DNA of 56,989 nucleotides from Deltaproteobacteria bacterium (GTDB taxonomy: Bacteria > Myxococcota_A > UBA796 > GCA-2862545): the NCBI GenBank assembly GCA_016938035.1, contig JAFGVK010000015.1, forward strand, positions 1 through 56,989. The letters are read 5' to 3'. The notes below the pieces were generated by a model. It searched no databases. It was not told where the DNA came from and was given only the letters and a program-made list of their open reading frames with translations. The position numbers and the translations under genes are program-made. Each line of letters starts with the position of its first letter. Position 1 is the stretch's first letter. Below are positions 8,510 to 18,610 of the stretch, piece by piece.

Positions 8510-9964
8510 CTAGGAGCCGTTGAGGTCTTCCAAGAGGAAGAGCACGTCCTCTGCCCCGTAGATCCTCCCGGGCAGCATCCGTCCGCGCGCCACAGGGCTC
8601 CAGTTCCCGGTCCGCTCGTCCAGCGACTCGATCAGGCCCACGGGGTCCAGCAGCACCTCTCCACCCCCGCTGGCCTCGAGGAAGGCGATGGGGAGCTGCG
8701 GGGCCTGCACCACCTCCCCCCCTTTGCCCAGCCCAAGCCTCGCGGCCCGCATCATCGCCCCCCGCCCCCCCTCGATCCGGTGGAGGTAGATGGGCGCGCT
8801 CTCACGCAGAGAGAACTCGTCGGGCGCCACCCGCAGCACCTGACTGGATCCAAAGCTCGCCCCCATCATCAACCGGAAGCCGACGAGCCCACCTAGCGCC
8901 GTGAGCGCCGCGCCGACAGCCCCGAGGATGAGCCCAAGGGGGAGCTCCTCGGAGGGAGGCGTGGAGGGGGGAGGCGGCTCGGGCTTGGGCAGCTGTGCCT
9001 CGGAGAGCACAAAGTCGAACTTCTGGTTCACCCCTGTGGACACCACGTCGCGCACCTGATCGCCGCAGCGGATGGTGCCCTTCCACGGGGGCACTGGCAG
9101 CACATAGCCACCGCCAGAGGTGGTGAGGGTCCAGGCCCTGCCCTCCACCTCTACCTTTATCCCGACAACGCCCTCCCCCAGATCGTAGGCGCCGTCTCCG
9201 TCCCGATCGACGTACACCACCCCCTGGATGGCGCCAGTGCCCGACTCCCCGCGGCGCACCGCCGCCTCCACCACGAACACCCTGTGGCGGTCGCCCTCGA
9301 TAGCCGCGGTCTGGTAGCTGCCCAGCCCCACGTCTCGGTACTCGGACGAGAGCGCGCCGAGCCCAAGCAGGTGCTGGCGGTTGACCCGGACCTTGACGCA
9401 GGTGTCCAAGACCAACGCGTCGAGCGCCTGGATCCAGTCGGTGGCCCCGAAGGCCACGTCGGACGGGCCGCGGTCGAGCTGGTAGATCGCCTCCACCTCG
9501 TTCGCCCTGGTCTGGCTGGAGAAGATCACGCTCCTCCCCGACAGGCGGAGGGGCACCTGCACCGGCAGCGGGTATCCCCGCAGCAGCAGGCGCTGGTTGG
9601 GGCCGTAGCCCTGCGGATCGACGTGGCCGAAATAGGCCTGGTCCACCATCTCCTCCGCGCGGTCTCTGGCCAGGCTCATCAGGGTCTGGTGCGGGACCAG
9701 CGGCGGCCTGGGGGACACGTCGGTCAGCCCCCGCAGGACCCTGTCGGGGCGCTCGCACTCCAGCCCCTCCAGCGACGCGCGCCACCCCTCCACAGCGGGG
9801 GCTGTGGCGTGGCGCAGCGCGTTGAGGTGCTCCAGGGCCACCTGCTCCTCCAAAGACAGCTCCGGGGAGAGGACGAACGAGGCGTCCCCAGCCAGCGCCG
9901 CAGGATAGAGGGACCACAACCAGAACATCGTCGCGCTCGCCACAGTGTAAGACTCGTGAACCAT
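8510..9964 (-). CDS. CAP/SCP-domain envelope protein
   Basis: This protein has 484 residues. The N-terminal hydrophobic segment (MFWLWSLYPAALAG) is a signal peptide or anchor. Residues ~35-235 resemble the CAP (SCP/Tpx-1/PR-1) fold: ALEHLNALRHAT, SLARDRAEEMVDQAYFGHVDPQGYGPNQRLLLRGY, with the conserved His in FGHVDP and RG-Y later. Residues ~245-315 look like an SdrD/Cna-B type beta-domain (GVVYVDRDGDGAYDLGEG). A proline-rich linker and a second hydrophobic segment (LPLGLILGAVGAALTALGGLVGF, ~345-370) then precede a cytoplasmic tail. It follows the large kinase gene by 15 bases and may be a target or sensor for it (inference). An alternative start is the internal ATG 36 bases downstream. Confidence 0.75.
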   Translation of the reverse strand: MVHESYTVASATMFWLWSLYPAALAGDASFVLSPELSLEEQVALEHLNALRHATAPAVEGWRASLEGLECERPDRVLRGLTDVSPRPPLVPHQTLMSLARDRAEEMVDQAYFGHVDPQGYGPNQRLLLRGYPLPVQVPLRLSGRSVIFSSQTRANEVEAIYQLDRGPSDVAFGATDWIQALDALVLDTCVKVRVNRQHLLGLGALSSEYRDVGLGSYQTAAIEGDRHRVFVVEAAVRRGESGTGAIQGVVYVDRDGDGAYDLGEGVVGIKVEVEGRAWTLTTSGGGYVLPVPPWKGTIRCGDQVRDVVSTGVNQKFDFVLSEAQLPKPEPPPPSTPPSEELPLGLILGAVGAALTALGGLVGFRLMMGASFGSSQVLRVAPDEFSLRESAPIYLHRIEGGRGAMMRAARLGLGKGGEVVQAPQLPIAFLEASGGGEVLLDPVGLIESLDERTGNWSPVARGRMLPGRIYGAEDVLFLLEDLNGS

Positions 9965-9979
9965 AACACCCGCCGGGGC

Positions 9980-12900
9980 CTACTGGAGCGCCGCCACCCG
10001 CGCCTCGATCTCCTCGACCTCGTCGGTCCTCCCGATCGCCCGCCAGTCCTCCGCCGCGGCGAGGTAGGCCCTCAGCGCCCAGCCCGGGCTGTGGCGCTCC
10101 CCCGCCTCTGCCGCCAGCGTGACGAGGCGGGCAGACTCCTCGTCCGCCCCTCCGGTCTGGGTGTGCAGCTCGAGGCCCCGGGACAGCTTGCTGCGGTAGT
10201 CGGCCTCATCCTCCCCCGCACAGGCGGCGAGCCCCAGGAAGGCCATCGCCATGGAGCCCCGGACCCCCTGCCCCTCAAACACCGGCAGCGTGCGTCGAAA
10301 CACCTGCCTAGCCTCGGCGAAGCGGCCGATCTCTAGCAGGGTCAGGCCCTGGTTGAATTCCGGGTACACCGCGGAGGAGGAGCCCACCCGCCGGAACAGC
10401 CTCGCGGCCTCGCGGTAGAGATCGACCGCCTCGTCCAGCCGCCCCTCGATCCGGCGCAGGTCGCCCAGCGAATTGACCGCCGCGGCCTGCTCCCAGACGC
10501 TCCCCACCGCCGCGAAGAGGTCCCTGCTCCACTCCAGGAGCCCCGCGGCGCGGGGATGGTCCCCCGCGTTGCGCGCCACCTCGCCGAGCGCCATCCAGCA
10601 CTGCGCCACACCCCGCCGAGCCGACAGGCGCTCCTGCAGCCGGAGGCTCCTGGTCAGCGCCTCCTCCGCCTGCTTGAGGCGTCCCCCCTCGGTGTAGGCC
10701 CCGCCCTTCTCTAGGAGGATGCCCGCCAGCAGCTCCACGTCGCCCAGCTCCCCCGCGAGCCGCTCCGCCTGATCCAGGGTGCCGATCGCCCGCTCCAGCT
10801 CCCCGGCGATCCGCTCCAGCTCACCCCTCGCCCCCAGCGCCTTGACCAACAGCGGAGCCCAGCCATAGCGGCGGGCCTCGCGCTCCACCCGCTCCAGCCG
10901 GGAGCGCGCCTCGCGGAACCTGCCTCGCCAGCGAGAGATCGCGTAGCCCCGCAGCCACCCCTCACCCCAGCGGGGGTCATCGACGGGGACCTCGACCTGG
11001 ATCAGCGCGTCCTCCCGCTGGGCCAGGATCTCCTCGGCGCGGGAGTACTGCCCCTGGCTGATCGCGCGGTCCACCCCCGCGAGCAGGGGGCCCACGGCCT
11101 CAGCGACCCTCCCAGCGCCCATCAGGTGTCGGCCCAGGCGCTCCACGACCTCACCACCGCGCTCCTCCTGGAGCACCTGCACGCAGAGCTGGTGGTGGCC
11201 CTGGAGCCTCCCCCCGTCCTTCGCTCTGGCCTCGGCGACCTCCCACAGCATCGGGTGGACGAAGCGGAACACCGCAGGGGTGCGCTCCCTCCCCACCCGG
11301 AGCAGCTGCAGTCCCTCCAGCTCCCCGAGGAGCCTGGGCGAAGGGTTTAGGCCCGCGCGCGCCACGACCTGCTGCCACTCCGCGAGGTTGACCTCCTGCC
11401 CCAGGGTCGCCGCCAGCTCCAGGCTCACCGCGTCCGCCACCGACCGGTCCGCCAGAGCGCGCTCCAGCTGCTCACGCCAGACCTCCATCAGGGTCTGGGG
11501 CAGCCGCAGCTCCACCCCTAGCCTCAGCTTGAAGCCGTGCTCCCCCGGGACCAGCTGCCCCCTGCGGACCCAGTCCCCCACAAGCTGTACGGCAAACAGC
11601 GGGTTCCCCGCGGTGCGAGCCTCGACCCGCCTGGCCAAGTCCGGCTCCAGATCGAGCAGCTGCCGCACCAGCTCCGGGCGGTCCTCCACCGGCAGCGCCC
11701 CGATCGGCACCTCCAGCGAGCCCTCGCCGCGCAGGGCTGCATAGGCCCCCTCCTCCAGCCTGCGGCCCGCGAGGTGCTCGGGCGAGACGGTCAGCACCGT
11801 AAAGATCGGGGCCTCTGACCCCATCAGCGCGGTGGCAAAATCCAGCGCCTCCAGCCCCCAGTGGGTGTCGTCGAGCCACAGGATCAGCGGGCGCGCGCGA
11901 GAGACGCGCTCCAAGAAGCGCTTCAGGATCGCGAAGTGGGTGCGGGTGGGGGCCCGCTCCTCCTCCACCCCGCAGAGCCACCGGACAAACACCTCGATGT
12001 CATCGGGAATATCGAGCCCATGACCCCGGAAGAAGGCCCTGACCCTGGCCCCAACCTCCGCCTGGGAGAGCCCCCGGATGTGGAGGAAGCGGGCCACCAT
12101 GTCCACCAGCCCCTGCCCCCCCCCCGGCTGAGCGCGGTGCACCGCCTTGAGCACGGTGGCGGCCCCCCGCTCGTGCGCCAGCTGGCAGATCCACTCGGCG
12201 AGCCGGCTCTTACCGCTCCCGGTGGGGCCGATCAGCGTGACGGCGCCCGCGCCCGCCCCCCTGGCGGTGCGGACGAAGCGCCCCCACAGCAGGTCGCGCT
12301 CGGCCACGCGCCCCACCAGCTCGATCGGGCGCACGCCAAACAATCCCAGCCCCGCGAAGGCGAGCTGCTCCACCCTGGCCTCGCGCTCCTGCCGCACCCG
12401 CCAGTCCTGGTCCACAGGGGGCAGGCTCTGAGCGCCCTGGTGGACCACCGGGCTGCTGTTTGACGGACTCAGCGGCGGCTGCAGCACCAGGGTCGTCTCC
12501 ACCTGAACCGGGCGCAGGAGGGTCGTCATCTCCCCCACCGCGGAGCCCTCCCCCGCCGGCACCAGGTGGCTCTGCTCCGGATCCACCAGCTGGCGCAGGG
12601 CCCACAAGGCGTCGGCTGCACGCTGTGAGCGCTCGGCAGGGTCGGGGCGTAGCAGCCCCCTCACCCAGTCCTCAAAGCCCGCTGGCACCGGGATAGGAGA
12701 CAGCAGGGGGGGCAGGTCCCCCCGCAGCGCCAGCGTGCGCCGGGTGTCGTAGTCCTGCCCGCGCCCGTAGGGCGGTGCGCCTGTGACCAGGAACCACGCC
12801 AGCCCGCCCAGGGCGTACAGATCGGTCCACGGCCCGTAGTCGCGCCACCGGCCCTCGAATTGCTCTGGCGCCATATACGCGGGGGTGCCGCCGTCCACCG

Positions 12901-13441
12901 CCACCGCGCCCGCCACCGGCAGGTCCCCCTTGAGCGAGTGCGCCAGACCAAAATCGGTGAGCTTGGGGAACAGCCCACCCCTGCGGCCGACCTTCCCCGA
13001 CAGGAGGATGTTCCCCGGCTTGATGTCCCGGTGGAGCACCTCGCGGGCGTGGGCGTGGGCGAGCGCCTGGAGGATGTCCTCGAGGATCTTCCGCGCAGAG
13101 GACCACGAGACGTAGCCGCAGAGGGGCGTCAGGGTCCCTCCCACCACCATCTCCATCGCCATCCAGGGGGTGCCCTCCTCCAGGCGCCCCGCGCTCCGCG
13201 CCGCGGTGCTCCCGTCCACCTCGCCGTAGTCAAAGACCTGCACGATGTTGGGGTGGTCGAGCGAGGCCACCGCGCGCGCCTCGTTGCGGAAGGTGGTGCG
13301 CCAGGCCGGGCTCAGGGCGCTCTGCTCGGTCAGCAGCTTCACCGCCACCATCGTCCGAGACAGGCTGTGCTCCCCCCGCCAGATCTCACCCATCCCACCG
13401 CGCGCCATGGGCTCGATCAGGCGAAACGGCCCCAGGCGCAT
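9980..13441 (-). CDS. Ser/Thr protein kinase fused to a STAND/AAA ATPase and TPR repeats
   Basis: This protein has 1153 residues. Residues 1-280 form an apparently active Hanks-type kinase: glycine loop ARGGMGEIW (13-21), VAVK with K35, HRDIKPGN (~137-144), DFG and the APE-like MAPEQ. A proline/serine linker follows. Near residue 410 there is a Walker A (IGPTGSGKSRL) and near 522 a Walker B (LILWLDDTHW), typical of the signal-transduction ATPases in PknK- and MalT-like regulators. The C-terminal 400 residues are TPR-type helices. A GTG lies one codon upstream, but ATG 13441 is better placed after GGGAGGT. It is co-oriented with the carboxylase genes upstream. The target is unknown. Confidence 0.88.
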   Translation of the reverse strand: MRLGPFRLIEPMARGGMGEIWRGEHSLSRTMVAVKLLTEQSALSPAWRTTFRNEARAVASLDHPNIVQVFDYGEVDGSTAARSAGRLEEGTPWMAMEMVVGGTLTPLCGYVSWSSARKILEDILQALAHAHAREVLHRDIKPGNILLSGKVGRRGGLFPKLTDFGLAHSLKGDLPVAGAVAVDGGTPAYMAPEQFEGRWRDYGPWTDLYALGGLAWFLVTGAPPYGRGQDYDTRRTLALRGDLPPLLSPIPVPAGFEDWVRGLLRPDPAERSQRAADALWALRQLVDPEQSHLVPAGEGSAVGEMTTLLRPVQVETTLVLQPPLSPSNSSPVVHQGAQSLPPVDQDWRVRQEREARVEQLAFAGLGLFGVRPIELVGRVAERDLLWGRFVRTARGAGAGAVTLIGPTGSGKSRLAEWICQLAHERGAATVLKAVHRAQPGGGQGLVDMVARFLHIRGLSQAEVGARVRAFFRGHGLDIPDDIEVFVRWLCGVEEERAPTRTHFAILKRFLERVSRARPLILWLDDTHWGLEALDFATALMGSEAPIFTVLTVSPEHLAGRRLEEGAYAALRGEGSLEVPIGALPVEDRPELVRQLLDLEPDLARRVEARTAGNPLFAVQLVGDWVRRGQLVPGEHGFKLRLGVELRLPQTLMEVWREQLERALADRSVADAVSLELAATLGQEVNLAEWQQVVARAGLNPSPRLLGELEGLQLLRVGRERTPAVFRFVHPMLWEVAEARAKDGGRLQGHHQLCVQVLQEERGGEVVERLGRHLMGAGRVAEAVGPLLAGVDRAISQGQYSRAEEILAQREDALIQVEVPVDDPRWGEGWLRGYAISRWRGRFREARSRLERVEREARRYGWAPLLVKALGARGELERIAGELERAIGTLDQAERLAGELGDVELLAGILLEKGGAYTEGGRLKQAEEALTRSLRLQERLSARRGVAQCWMALGEVARNAGDHPRAAGLLEWSRDLFAAVGSVWEQAAAVNSLGDLRRIEGRLDEAVDLYREAARLFRRVGSSSAVYPEFNQGLTLLEIGRFAEARQVFRRTLPVFEGQGVRGSMAMAFLGLAACAGEDEADYRSKLSRGLELHTQTGGADEESARLVTLAAEAGERHSPGWALRAYLAAAEDWRAIGRTDEVEEIEARVAALQ

Positions 13442-13490
13442 CACCGCGACCTCCCGCGCGCCACGGACCCAGCAGCGGCCGACAGGGCCA

Positions 13491-14036
13491 TCAGCCCGCT
13501 GCGGACGCGACAGTCACCACGCGCACCGCGAACAGCGCCTGCCCCGCCTCCACCGCCTGGCCGTCAGCGACCAGGACCCGGTCGACGATCCCGCTGCTCG
13601 GCGTGCGCACCGGCGACCAGGTCTTCATCACCTCGATCAGCGCCAGCGGCGCGCGCTCCGCTACCAGGCTGCCCGCCCGGACGTAGGGGGGCTCACCGGG
13701 CTCCGGCTGGAGCCACACCGTCCCGTCGGTGGGCGCGCGCACGACGGTCAGCTCGCGGTCATCGTCCGAAAGCGCCTCCTCGCGGAACAGCGGCGTCGCC
13801 TCCGCCGCGGCCTTGAGCGCCACCAGCGACCTGCCGTGCTCCACCCAGGTGCCCGCCCGGAGCACCTGCCGCGCCACCCCGTCCATCCCAGCGGGGACCC
13901 GCACCTCAACGCGGTGATCGAGGCGCACGATGAACCCGAGGCGCTGCCCCGGCGCGAGGCTCACCCCTACCTGCACGTCGGGCACCCATCGCCCGACCGT
14001 CGGCGCCAACACCGCTCGGCCTACTTCACGCGCCAC
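13491..14036 (-). CDS. Biotin carboxyl carrier protein with tandem biotinyl-like domains
   Basis: The product has 181 residues. The C-terminal half is a biotinyl domain: VRAPTDGTV, then [10 protein letters not shown] with the biotin-acceptor candidate K138, and [22 protein letters not shown]. The usual motif is AMKM, so VMKT is a variant. The N-terminal half ([32 protein letters not shown]) looks like a second, lysine-motif-lacking copy of the same fold. GTG 14036 is chosen because GGAGG lies just before it; it overlaps the end of the carboxyltransferase gene by 16 bases. It carries CO2 between the biotin carboxylase and carboxyltransferase encoded immediately upstream. Confidence 0.75.
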   Translation of the reverse strand: MAREVGRAVLAPTVGRWVPDVQVGVSLAPGQRLGFIVRLDHRVEVRVPAGMDGVARQVLRAGTWVEHGRSLVALKAAAEATPLFREEALSDDDRELTVVRAPTDGTVWLQPEPGEPPYVRAGSLVAERAPLALIEVMKTWSPVRTPSSGIVDRVLVADGQAVEAGQALFAVRVVTVASAAG

Positions 14037-15733
14037 AACGCCTCCAGGTCGTGCAAGCTCCAGATGCGGGGGTTTCGCACCCGACGGTGTCCCGTAGCCT
14101 GCCACGCGCTCTCTGCAAGGCAGACCAGCCAATCGCGTAGCTCCCCCAGGTGGATCACCTCGTCCACGTCCCTGCGGCTGGCCGCCATCAGCGGGTCCAT
14201 GTCGGCCTCGATGCGCTGCGCCACGGCCTCCATCTGCGCCTCCAGCGCCGCGACCTCGTCTGGCTCCGTCGCCAGGGGACGGAACTGATCGTCGAGCTTG
14301 CTGGTGAAGGCCGCGGTGGCGAGGGTGCGCCCCTCCATCACCGCGAGGCGGGTGAGCGGCGTGGCGAGCTGGAGCACCGGGTCGTAGGGCATCCCCGCCA
14401 TCGCGTAGTAGCCAGCGCCAGACGCCTTGCGCAGGAGCACGGTGAACACGGGGTTCTGGGGGGTGGAGATGCTGTAGATCAGGCTGGAGCCGTAGCCCAG
14501 CAGCCCCAGCCGCTCCGCCTCCTCGCCGATGTCGAAGCCGGCCACGTCCTGGAGCCACACCAGGGGCAGCCCGTCCTCGGACGCGGCCCTGGCGAAGGCC
14601 GAGAGCTTGGCGATGCCCTCGCGGTAGAGGGCGCCGCCCGGGCGGATCCCCGCGCCTGGCTCCTCGATCATCCCCTGGCGGTTCCCCGCGAAGGCCACCC
14701 ACAGGCCCGAGATCCGCCCGACCCCTGTGACGATCTCGCGCCCCACGTCTGGGAGGAACTCATGAAACAGGGAGGAGTCCACCAGCCGCGCGAGCACCTG
14801 CTCGATCTCATAGGAGCGGCGGAAGTCCTTGGGGAAGACCTCGGGCAGCTCCCGCGGCGAGAACCTGGGGGGCGCGGCCTCCGCCTCCGCCCGGTACCAG
14901 CCCACCGCCGAGCTGGGCAGCCGCGAGACCTCCTCCCGCAGCACCAAGAGCGCCGCCTCGTCGGTGGGGACGCGCAGATCGGCGCAGCCCGACTGGTGCA
15001 CGTGGACCTCTGGCCCGCCGATGTCGAGGGAGGTGAGCTGTCGCGCCTTGGCGCCCTTCACCAGCGCCGCGCCCGCGATCACCATATAGGCCGCCTCGGT
15101 CATCACGACGCGATCCGAGATGATCGGCTTGTAGCCACCCCCTGCGATGCTGGCGCCGAACACCCCGGCGAGCTGCGGGACCCCCGCCGCGGCCAGCTCC
15201 GCGTTGCGCTTGAAGATGTGCCCAGCGCCCACGCCGCCGGGGAAGGATCGGGCCTGCTCCGGGAGGAACAGGCCGGAGCTCTCGACCAGATACACCACCG
15301 GGAGGTGCAGGCGCAGCCCCACCTCCTGGGCGCGCTGGATCTTCTCGGGCGTTCCCGGCCACCACGAGCCAGCGGCGAGGGTGTTGTCGTTGGCGATCAC
15401 CACCACCCAGCGGTCGTGGACCTTCCCCAGCCCGGTGACCACCCCGGCCCCTGGGGAGGTCCTCCCCTCCGCGAAGACCACCCCGTGGTTGACCAGGGTG
15501 CCGAGCTCGTGGAAGGGCGAGCCCTCGTCGAGCAGGGCGCTGACCCGCTCGCGCGCGGTCAGCTTCCCCTGCCGGTGGACCCTCTGGACCCCGCGCGGGC
15601 CCCCGCCGGCGACGGCCACGGCGCGGGCCTGGTCGAGCGCCGCGAGCTGCGGGGCCGCGCCGCGCCAGTAGCCCTCACCAGCCGCGGGGCCGTCGAGGGG
15701 GGTGCCCAGAGGGAACAGGTGCAGTCGCGCCAT
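14021..15733 (-). CDS. Acyl-CoA carboxylase carboxyltransferase subunit
   Basis: This 570-residue protein belongs to the carboxyltransferase family of propionyl-, methylcrotonyl- and acetyl-CoA carboxylases (crotonase-like fold, fused N and C halves). Landmarks are [23 protein letters not shown], the oxyanion region [50 protein letters not shown], and in the second half [16 protein letters not shown] and [16 protein letters not shown]. The ATG at 15733 overlaps the stop of the biotin carboxylase gene (TGATG). The substrate cannot be decided from sequence alone; glutaconyl-CoA decarboxylase-type enzymes share this fold, but no membrane partner is present. Confidence 0.85.
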   Translation of the reverse strand: MARLHLFPLGTPLDGPAAGEGYWRGAAPQLAALDQARAVAVAGGGPRGVQRVHRQGKLTARERVSALLDEGSPFHELGTLVNHGVVFAEGRTSPGAGVVTGLGKVHDRWVVVIANDNTLAAGSWWPGTPEKIQRAQEVGLRLHLPVVYLVESSGLFLPEQARSFPGGVGAGHIFKRNAELAAAGVPQLAGVFGASIAGGGYKPIISDRVVMTEAAYMVIAGAALVKGAKARQLTSLDIGGPEVHVHQSGCADLRVPTDEAALLVLREEVSRLPSSAVGWYRAEAEAAPPRFSPRELPEVFPKDFRRSYEIEQVLARLVDSSLFHEFLPDVGREIVTGVGRISGLWVAFAGNRQGMIEEPGAGIRPGGALYREGIAKLSAFARAASEDGLPLVWLQDVAGFDIGEEAERLGLLGYGSSLIYSISTPQNPVFTVLLRKASGAGYYAMAGMPYDPVLQLATPLTRLAVMEGRTLATAAFTSKLDDQFRPLATEPDEVAALEAQMEAVAQRIEADMDPLMAASRRDVDEVIHLGELRDWLVCLAESAWQATGHRRVRNPRIWSLHDLEALWRVK

Positions 15734-17076
15734 CACCGCACTCCGAGGGACTCGAGGGTCCCGGTGTGGTAGTCGCCAGTGCGAAATTCGGGCCACTGGG
15801 TGATCTGCCTCAGGAGCCCCAGGTTCGTGACCGGCCCGTCCACGCGAACCTGGGCGAGCGCCCCCTCCATCCGCCGGAGAGCCTGCGCCCTGTCCGCCCC
15901 GTGGGTCAGGATCTTGGCCACCAGCGAGTCGTAGTAGGGCGGCACCCTGTCACCGCGCGAGAGGTGGGTGTCCACCCTGATCCCCTCGCCGACCGGCAGG
16001 TCAAGTCCGACGATCTTTCCGGGTGATGGGCGAAATTCCATCGTTGGATCCTCTGCGTTGAGCCGGACCTCGATCGCGTGCCCCCGCCGCTCGATCTGGT
16101 GCTGCGCCAGGGGGAGCGCGCCGTTGGCCGCGACCTGGAGCTGCCACGCCACCAGGTCCACCCCGGTCAGCAGCTCGCTCACCCCGTGCTCCACCTGCAG
16201 GCGGGGGTTCATCTCCATGAACCACGCGTTGCCGTCCTCGTCCACGAGAAACTCCAGCGTCCCCGCCCCGCGGTAGCCCAGGCGCCGCACCACCGCCGTC
16301 GCGGCGCGCAGCAGGGCCTCGCGCGCCGGAGCGTCCAGCGCTGGCGAGGGCCCCTCCTCGACGACCTTCTGGTAGCGCCGCTGGATGGAGCACTCCCGCT
16401 CTCCCAGGTGCACCACCCCGCCGTACCGGTCCCCCACCACCTGCACCTCGACGTGGCGCGCCCTGCTCAGGCGGCGCTCCAGGTAGATGCGCCCGTCCCC
16501 GAAGCTGGAGGCAGCCTCGGCGGAGGCGATCCCGAACACCGAGTCCAGCTCGCCGGGGTCGTTGACCAGGCGCATCCCGCGCCCCCCTCCCCCCGCCACG
16601 GCCTTGAGGAGGATCGGGTAGCCCACCCTGCTCCCTACCTCCCGGGCCTCCCTGGCGTCGCGGACTGGCTCCAGCGAGCCCGGCGCCACCGGCACCCCCA
16701 GCGCCGCGAGGGCCCTCCGGGCCGAGACCTTGTCCCCCATCAGCCGCAGGTGGGCCGGGCTGGGGCCGATGAAGCTGATCCCGGCGGCGGCGCAGCGCTC
16801 CGCGAACACGGCGTTCTCGGAGAGGAAGCCCCAGCCAGGGTGCACCGCGCTGCAGGCGGTGTGGCGCGCCACCTCGAGGATGGCGCTCTGGTCCAGGTAG
16901 GACTCCGCCGGGCGCGGGCCACCGATCTGCACCACCTCGTCCACCCCGTCGAGCCAGGACAGCTCCCGATCCGCCTCGGACACCACCGCCACGGTCTGGA
17001 CGCCCATCCCCCTCGCGGTGCGCGCTACCCGCGCTCCCACCTCGGCGCGGTTGGCGATGAGGACTCTCTTGAACAT
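15733..17076 (-). CDS. Biotin carboxylase subunit
   Basis: This 447-residue ATP-grasp enzyme carboxylates biotin using ATP and bicarbonate. All family blocks are present: [46 protein letters not shown], the ATP lid [66 protein letters not shown] and [12 protein letters not shown]. Its length matches stand-alone AccC-type subunits, and no BCCP domain is fused to the C-terminus. It heads the carboxylase trio (biotin carboxylase, carboxyltransferase, carrier). Together with the ligase birA upstream, the run supplies both the enzyme and its biotinylation. Confidence 0.9.
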   Translation of the reverse strand: MFKRVLIANRAEVGARVARTARGMGVQTVAVVSEADRELSWLDGVDEVVQIGGPRPAESYLDQSAILEVARHTACSAVHPGWGFLSENAVFAERCAAAGISFIGPSPAHLRLMGDKVSARRALAALGVPVAPGSLEPVRDAREAREVGSRVGYPILLKAVAGGGGRGMRLVNDPGELDSVFGIASAEAASSFGDGRIYLERRLSRARHVEVQVVGDRYGGVVHLGERECSIQRRYQKVVEEGPSPALDAPAREALLRAATAVVRRLGYRGAGTLEFLVDEDGNAWFMEMNPRLQVEHGVSELLTGVDLVAWQLQVAANGALPLAQHQIERRGHAIEVRLNAEDPTMEFRPSPGKIVGLDLPVGEGIRVDTHLSRGDRVPPYYDSLVAKILTHGADRAQALRRMEGALAQVRVDGPVTNLGLLRQITQWPEFRTGDYHTGTLESLGVR

Positions 17077-17085
17077 CGCGGCCCT

Positions 17086-17316
17086 CTACTTCTTGGAGAA
17101 AAACCTCTTCGCCCGAGACAGCAGCCCCTGGCCTTGCTCCAGCGAGTCTTCGCGCGCTGGCAGGGGCATAGGGGTGGGGTCGGGCATCGGCCGCCCCTCC
17201 GGCGGGCGCCACTCCTCGGTGACGTCCGAGAACTCGTCGTCGACCCCACCGCTGTCGCCCAGCCTGTCCGCCAGCGGGGAGGGGTCGGGCATCTCTCGTT
17301 CGCGCTTCGGTGTCAT
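17086..17316 (-). CDS. Small acidic protein of unknown function
   Basis: This 76-residue product is rich in Pro, Asp and Glu, with a duplicated MPDPxP motif (REMPDPSPLADR and RPMPDPTPMPLP) and a basic tail LLSRAKRFFSKK. No signal peptide or membrane helix is seen. It is accepted as a gene because it fills the space exactly between two flanking genes of the same operon (gaps of 9 and 1 bases) and has an ATG. The function is unknown. Confidence 0.55.
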   Translation of the reverse strand: MTPKREREMPDPSPLADRLGDSGGVDDEFSDVTEEWRPPEGRPMPDPTPMPLPAREDSLEQGQGLLSRAKRFFSKK

Positions 17317-17317
17317 C

Positions 17318-17710
17318 TCACTCCTCAGTCGGATCCGCGCTGACGCTCACCTTGAAGACCGGTGGGATCGCCACCCCCGGATCGGTCTGCTCACGCGAGC
17401 CGTCATCCTCCGCCCTGTCCTCATAGCTCGACCGCGCCCGCGCCTGCCACACCCCGGCGAGAATGCGCCCCACCAGGCTGAGGGCCCCCCAGGCCGCCAC
17501 CACCACGACCAGCGCCCCCAGCAGCAGCCCCAGGGTGAGCGCCCCCCCCAGCAGCCACGCGGCGGCGGGCGACATCTCCTCGAACCACCTGCCAGACTCG
17601 AGCATCCCAGCGGTGAGCACCACCCACAGGGGGAGCACAAGCAGCACTCCGGCGAGGATCACGAGGCGCACCCTGTCGAGGGCGCTCTCCTCCACCCGCG
17701 GCCCGCTCAC
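17318..17710 (-). CDS. Small two-helix membrane protein
   Basis: The 130-residue product has two membrane helices (about residues 14-36, LVILAGVLLVLPLWVVLTAGM, and 50-75, WLLGGALTLGLLLGALVVVVAAWGAL), followed by a charged cytoplasmic or periplasmic tail. It begins with a GTG that overlaps the lgt stop (GTGA). No family was recognised. Its position between lgt and the carboxylase genes suggests only co-transcription. Confidence 0.65.
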   Translation of the reverse strand: MSGPRVEESALDRVRLVILAGVLLVLPLWVVLTAGMLESGRWFEEMSPAAAWLLGGALTLGLLLGALVVVVAAWGALSLVGRILAGVWQARARSSYEDRAEDDGSREQTDPGVAIPPVFKVSVSADPTEE

Positions 17711-18588
17711 TCCTCCGCCCCTCGCGGCTCGCCCTGCTCCGGGCTCCCGTCCAGCGCCCAGGGGCGAAAGCCCCGCCAGTCCCTGGTGGCGAGCACCGCG
17801 GCGCCGGCCAGGAACAGGAGCAGGCTCCCGTACTGCCCCGGCGTGAGCCCGTAGTAGCGCGCGTCAGCCCACGCGAGGTCGGTGTTGCGCAGCTCGTCGA
17901 GGCCGAAGCGCACCGGCGCGTACACCACCGCGAACAGCCCGGCGAAGAACCCAGGGGGGCGGTCCTTGCGGCCGAGCAGCCAGAAGGCGGCGGCCACCGG
18001 CACCATGAACATCGCCTCGTACATCCCCAGCTCATGCCGCACCCCGTCCGCCCAGGGGGCGGGATCGCCCGCCCCGAACAGGCCGTGGTCGAAGTCCATC
18101 GCCAGGAAGAAGTCCGTCTTCTTTCCGACGTGATCGTGGACCACCGAGCAGCCCATCCTGCCGAACAGCCAGCCGAAGGGGAAGCCGAAGGCGATCAGGT
18201 CGGCGAAGCGCCAGAAGGGGCGAGGCCGGATCCAGCGGAAGAAGATCACGGTGGCCAGGATCGCGCCCAGGAAGCCCCCGTAGGACGAGAAGCCCTCCCA
18301 CACCTTGAGGAGGGACCAGATCCCGTCCTCCGCCAGCCGCTCGGGGTGGTACGCCAGCACCGTCACCACGTGCGCCATGAAGAAGGCAGACACCGCGATG
18401 AACACGGCGCCATCGACCACATCGCGGGGATCTATCCCCATGCGGAGGCCCCGGTGGCGGGCCAGCTCCAGGGCGACCACGAAGCCTATCGCCACCAAGG
18501 TGGCCCAGGGGTCTATCGGAAGGCTCCCCAGTCCGGGGACCTGGAGGTTGTACACGCCCAGCGCGAAATAGGGGATAGCGGCAAGCAT
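17707..18588 (-). CDS. lgt: Prolipoprotein diacylglyceryl transferase
   Basis: This 293-residue inner-membrane enzyme transfers a diacylglyceryl group from phosphatidylglycerol to the lipobox cysteine. It has about seven hydrophobic segments. Family landmarks are the periplasmic-facing glycine motif FSSYGGFLGA and the signature FGRMGCSVVHDHVG, which keeps the essential Arg of the usual GRxGNFxN motif although the NF part is replaced. GLTPGQY near the C-terminus also fits. The start at ATG 18588 is set by AGGAGC 4 bases upstream. It sits between birA and a small membrane protein, in the same direction. Confidence 0.8.
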   Translation of the reverse strand: MLAAIPYFALGVYNLQVPGLGSLPIDPWATLVAIGFVVALELARHRGLRMGIDPRDVVDGAVFIAVSAFFMAHVVTVLAYHPERLAEDGIWSLLKVWEGFSSYGGFLGAILATVIFFRWIRPRPFWRFADLIAFGFPFGWLFGRMGCSVVHDHVGKKTDFFLAMDFDHGLFGAGDPAPWADGVRHELGMYEAMFMVPVAAAFWLLGRKDRPPGFFAGLFAVVYAPVRFGLDELRNTDLAWADARYYGLTPGQYGSLLLFLAGAAVLATRDWRGFRPWALDGSPEQGEPRGAEE

Positions 18589-18610
18589 CGGCGCTCCTGA
18601 CCTCCCCCCC

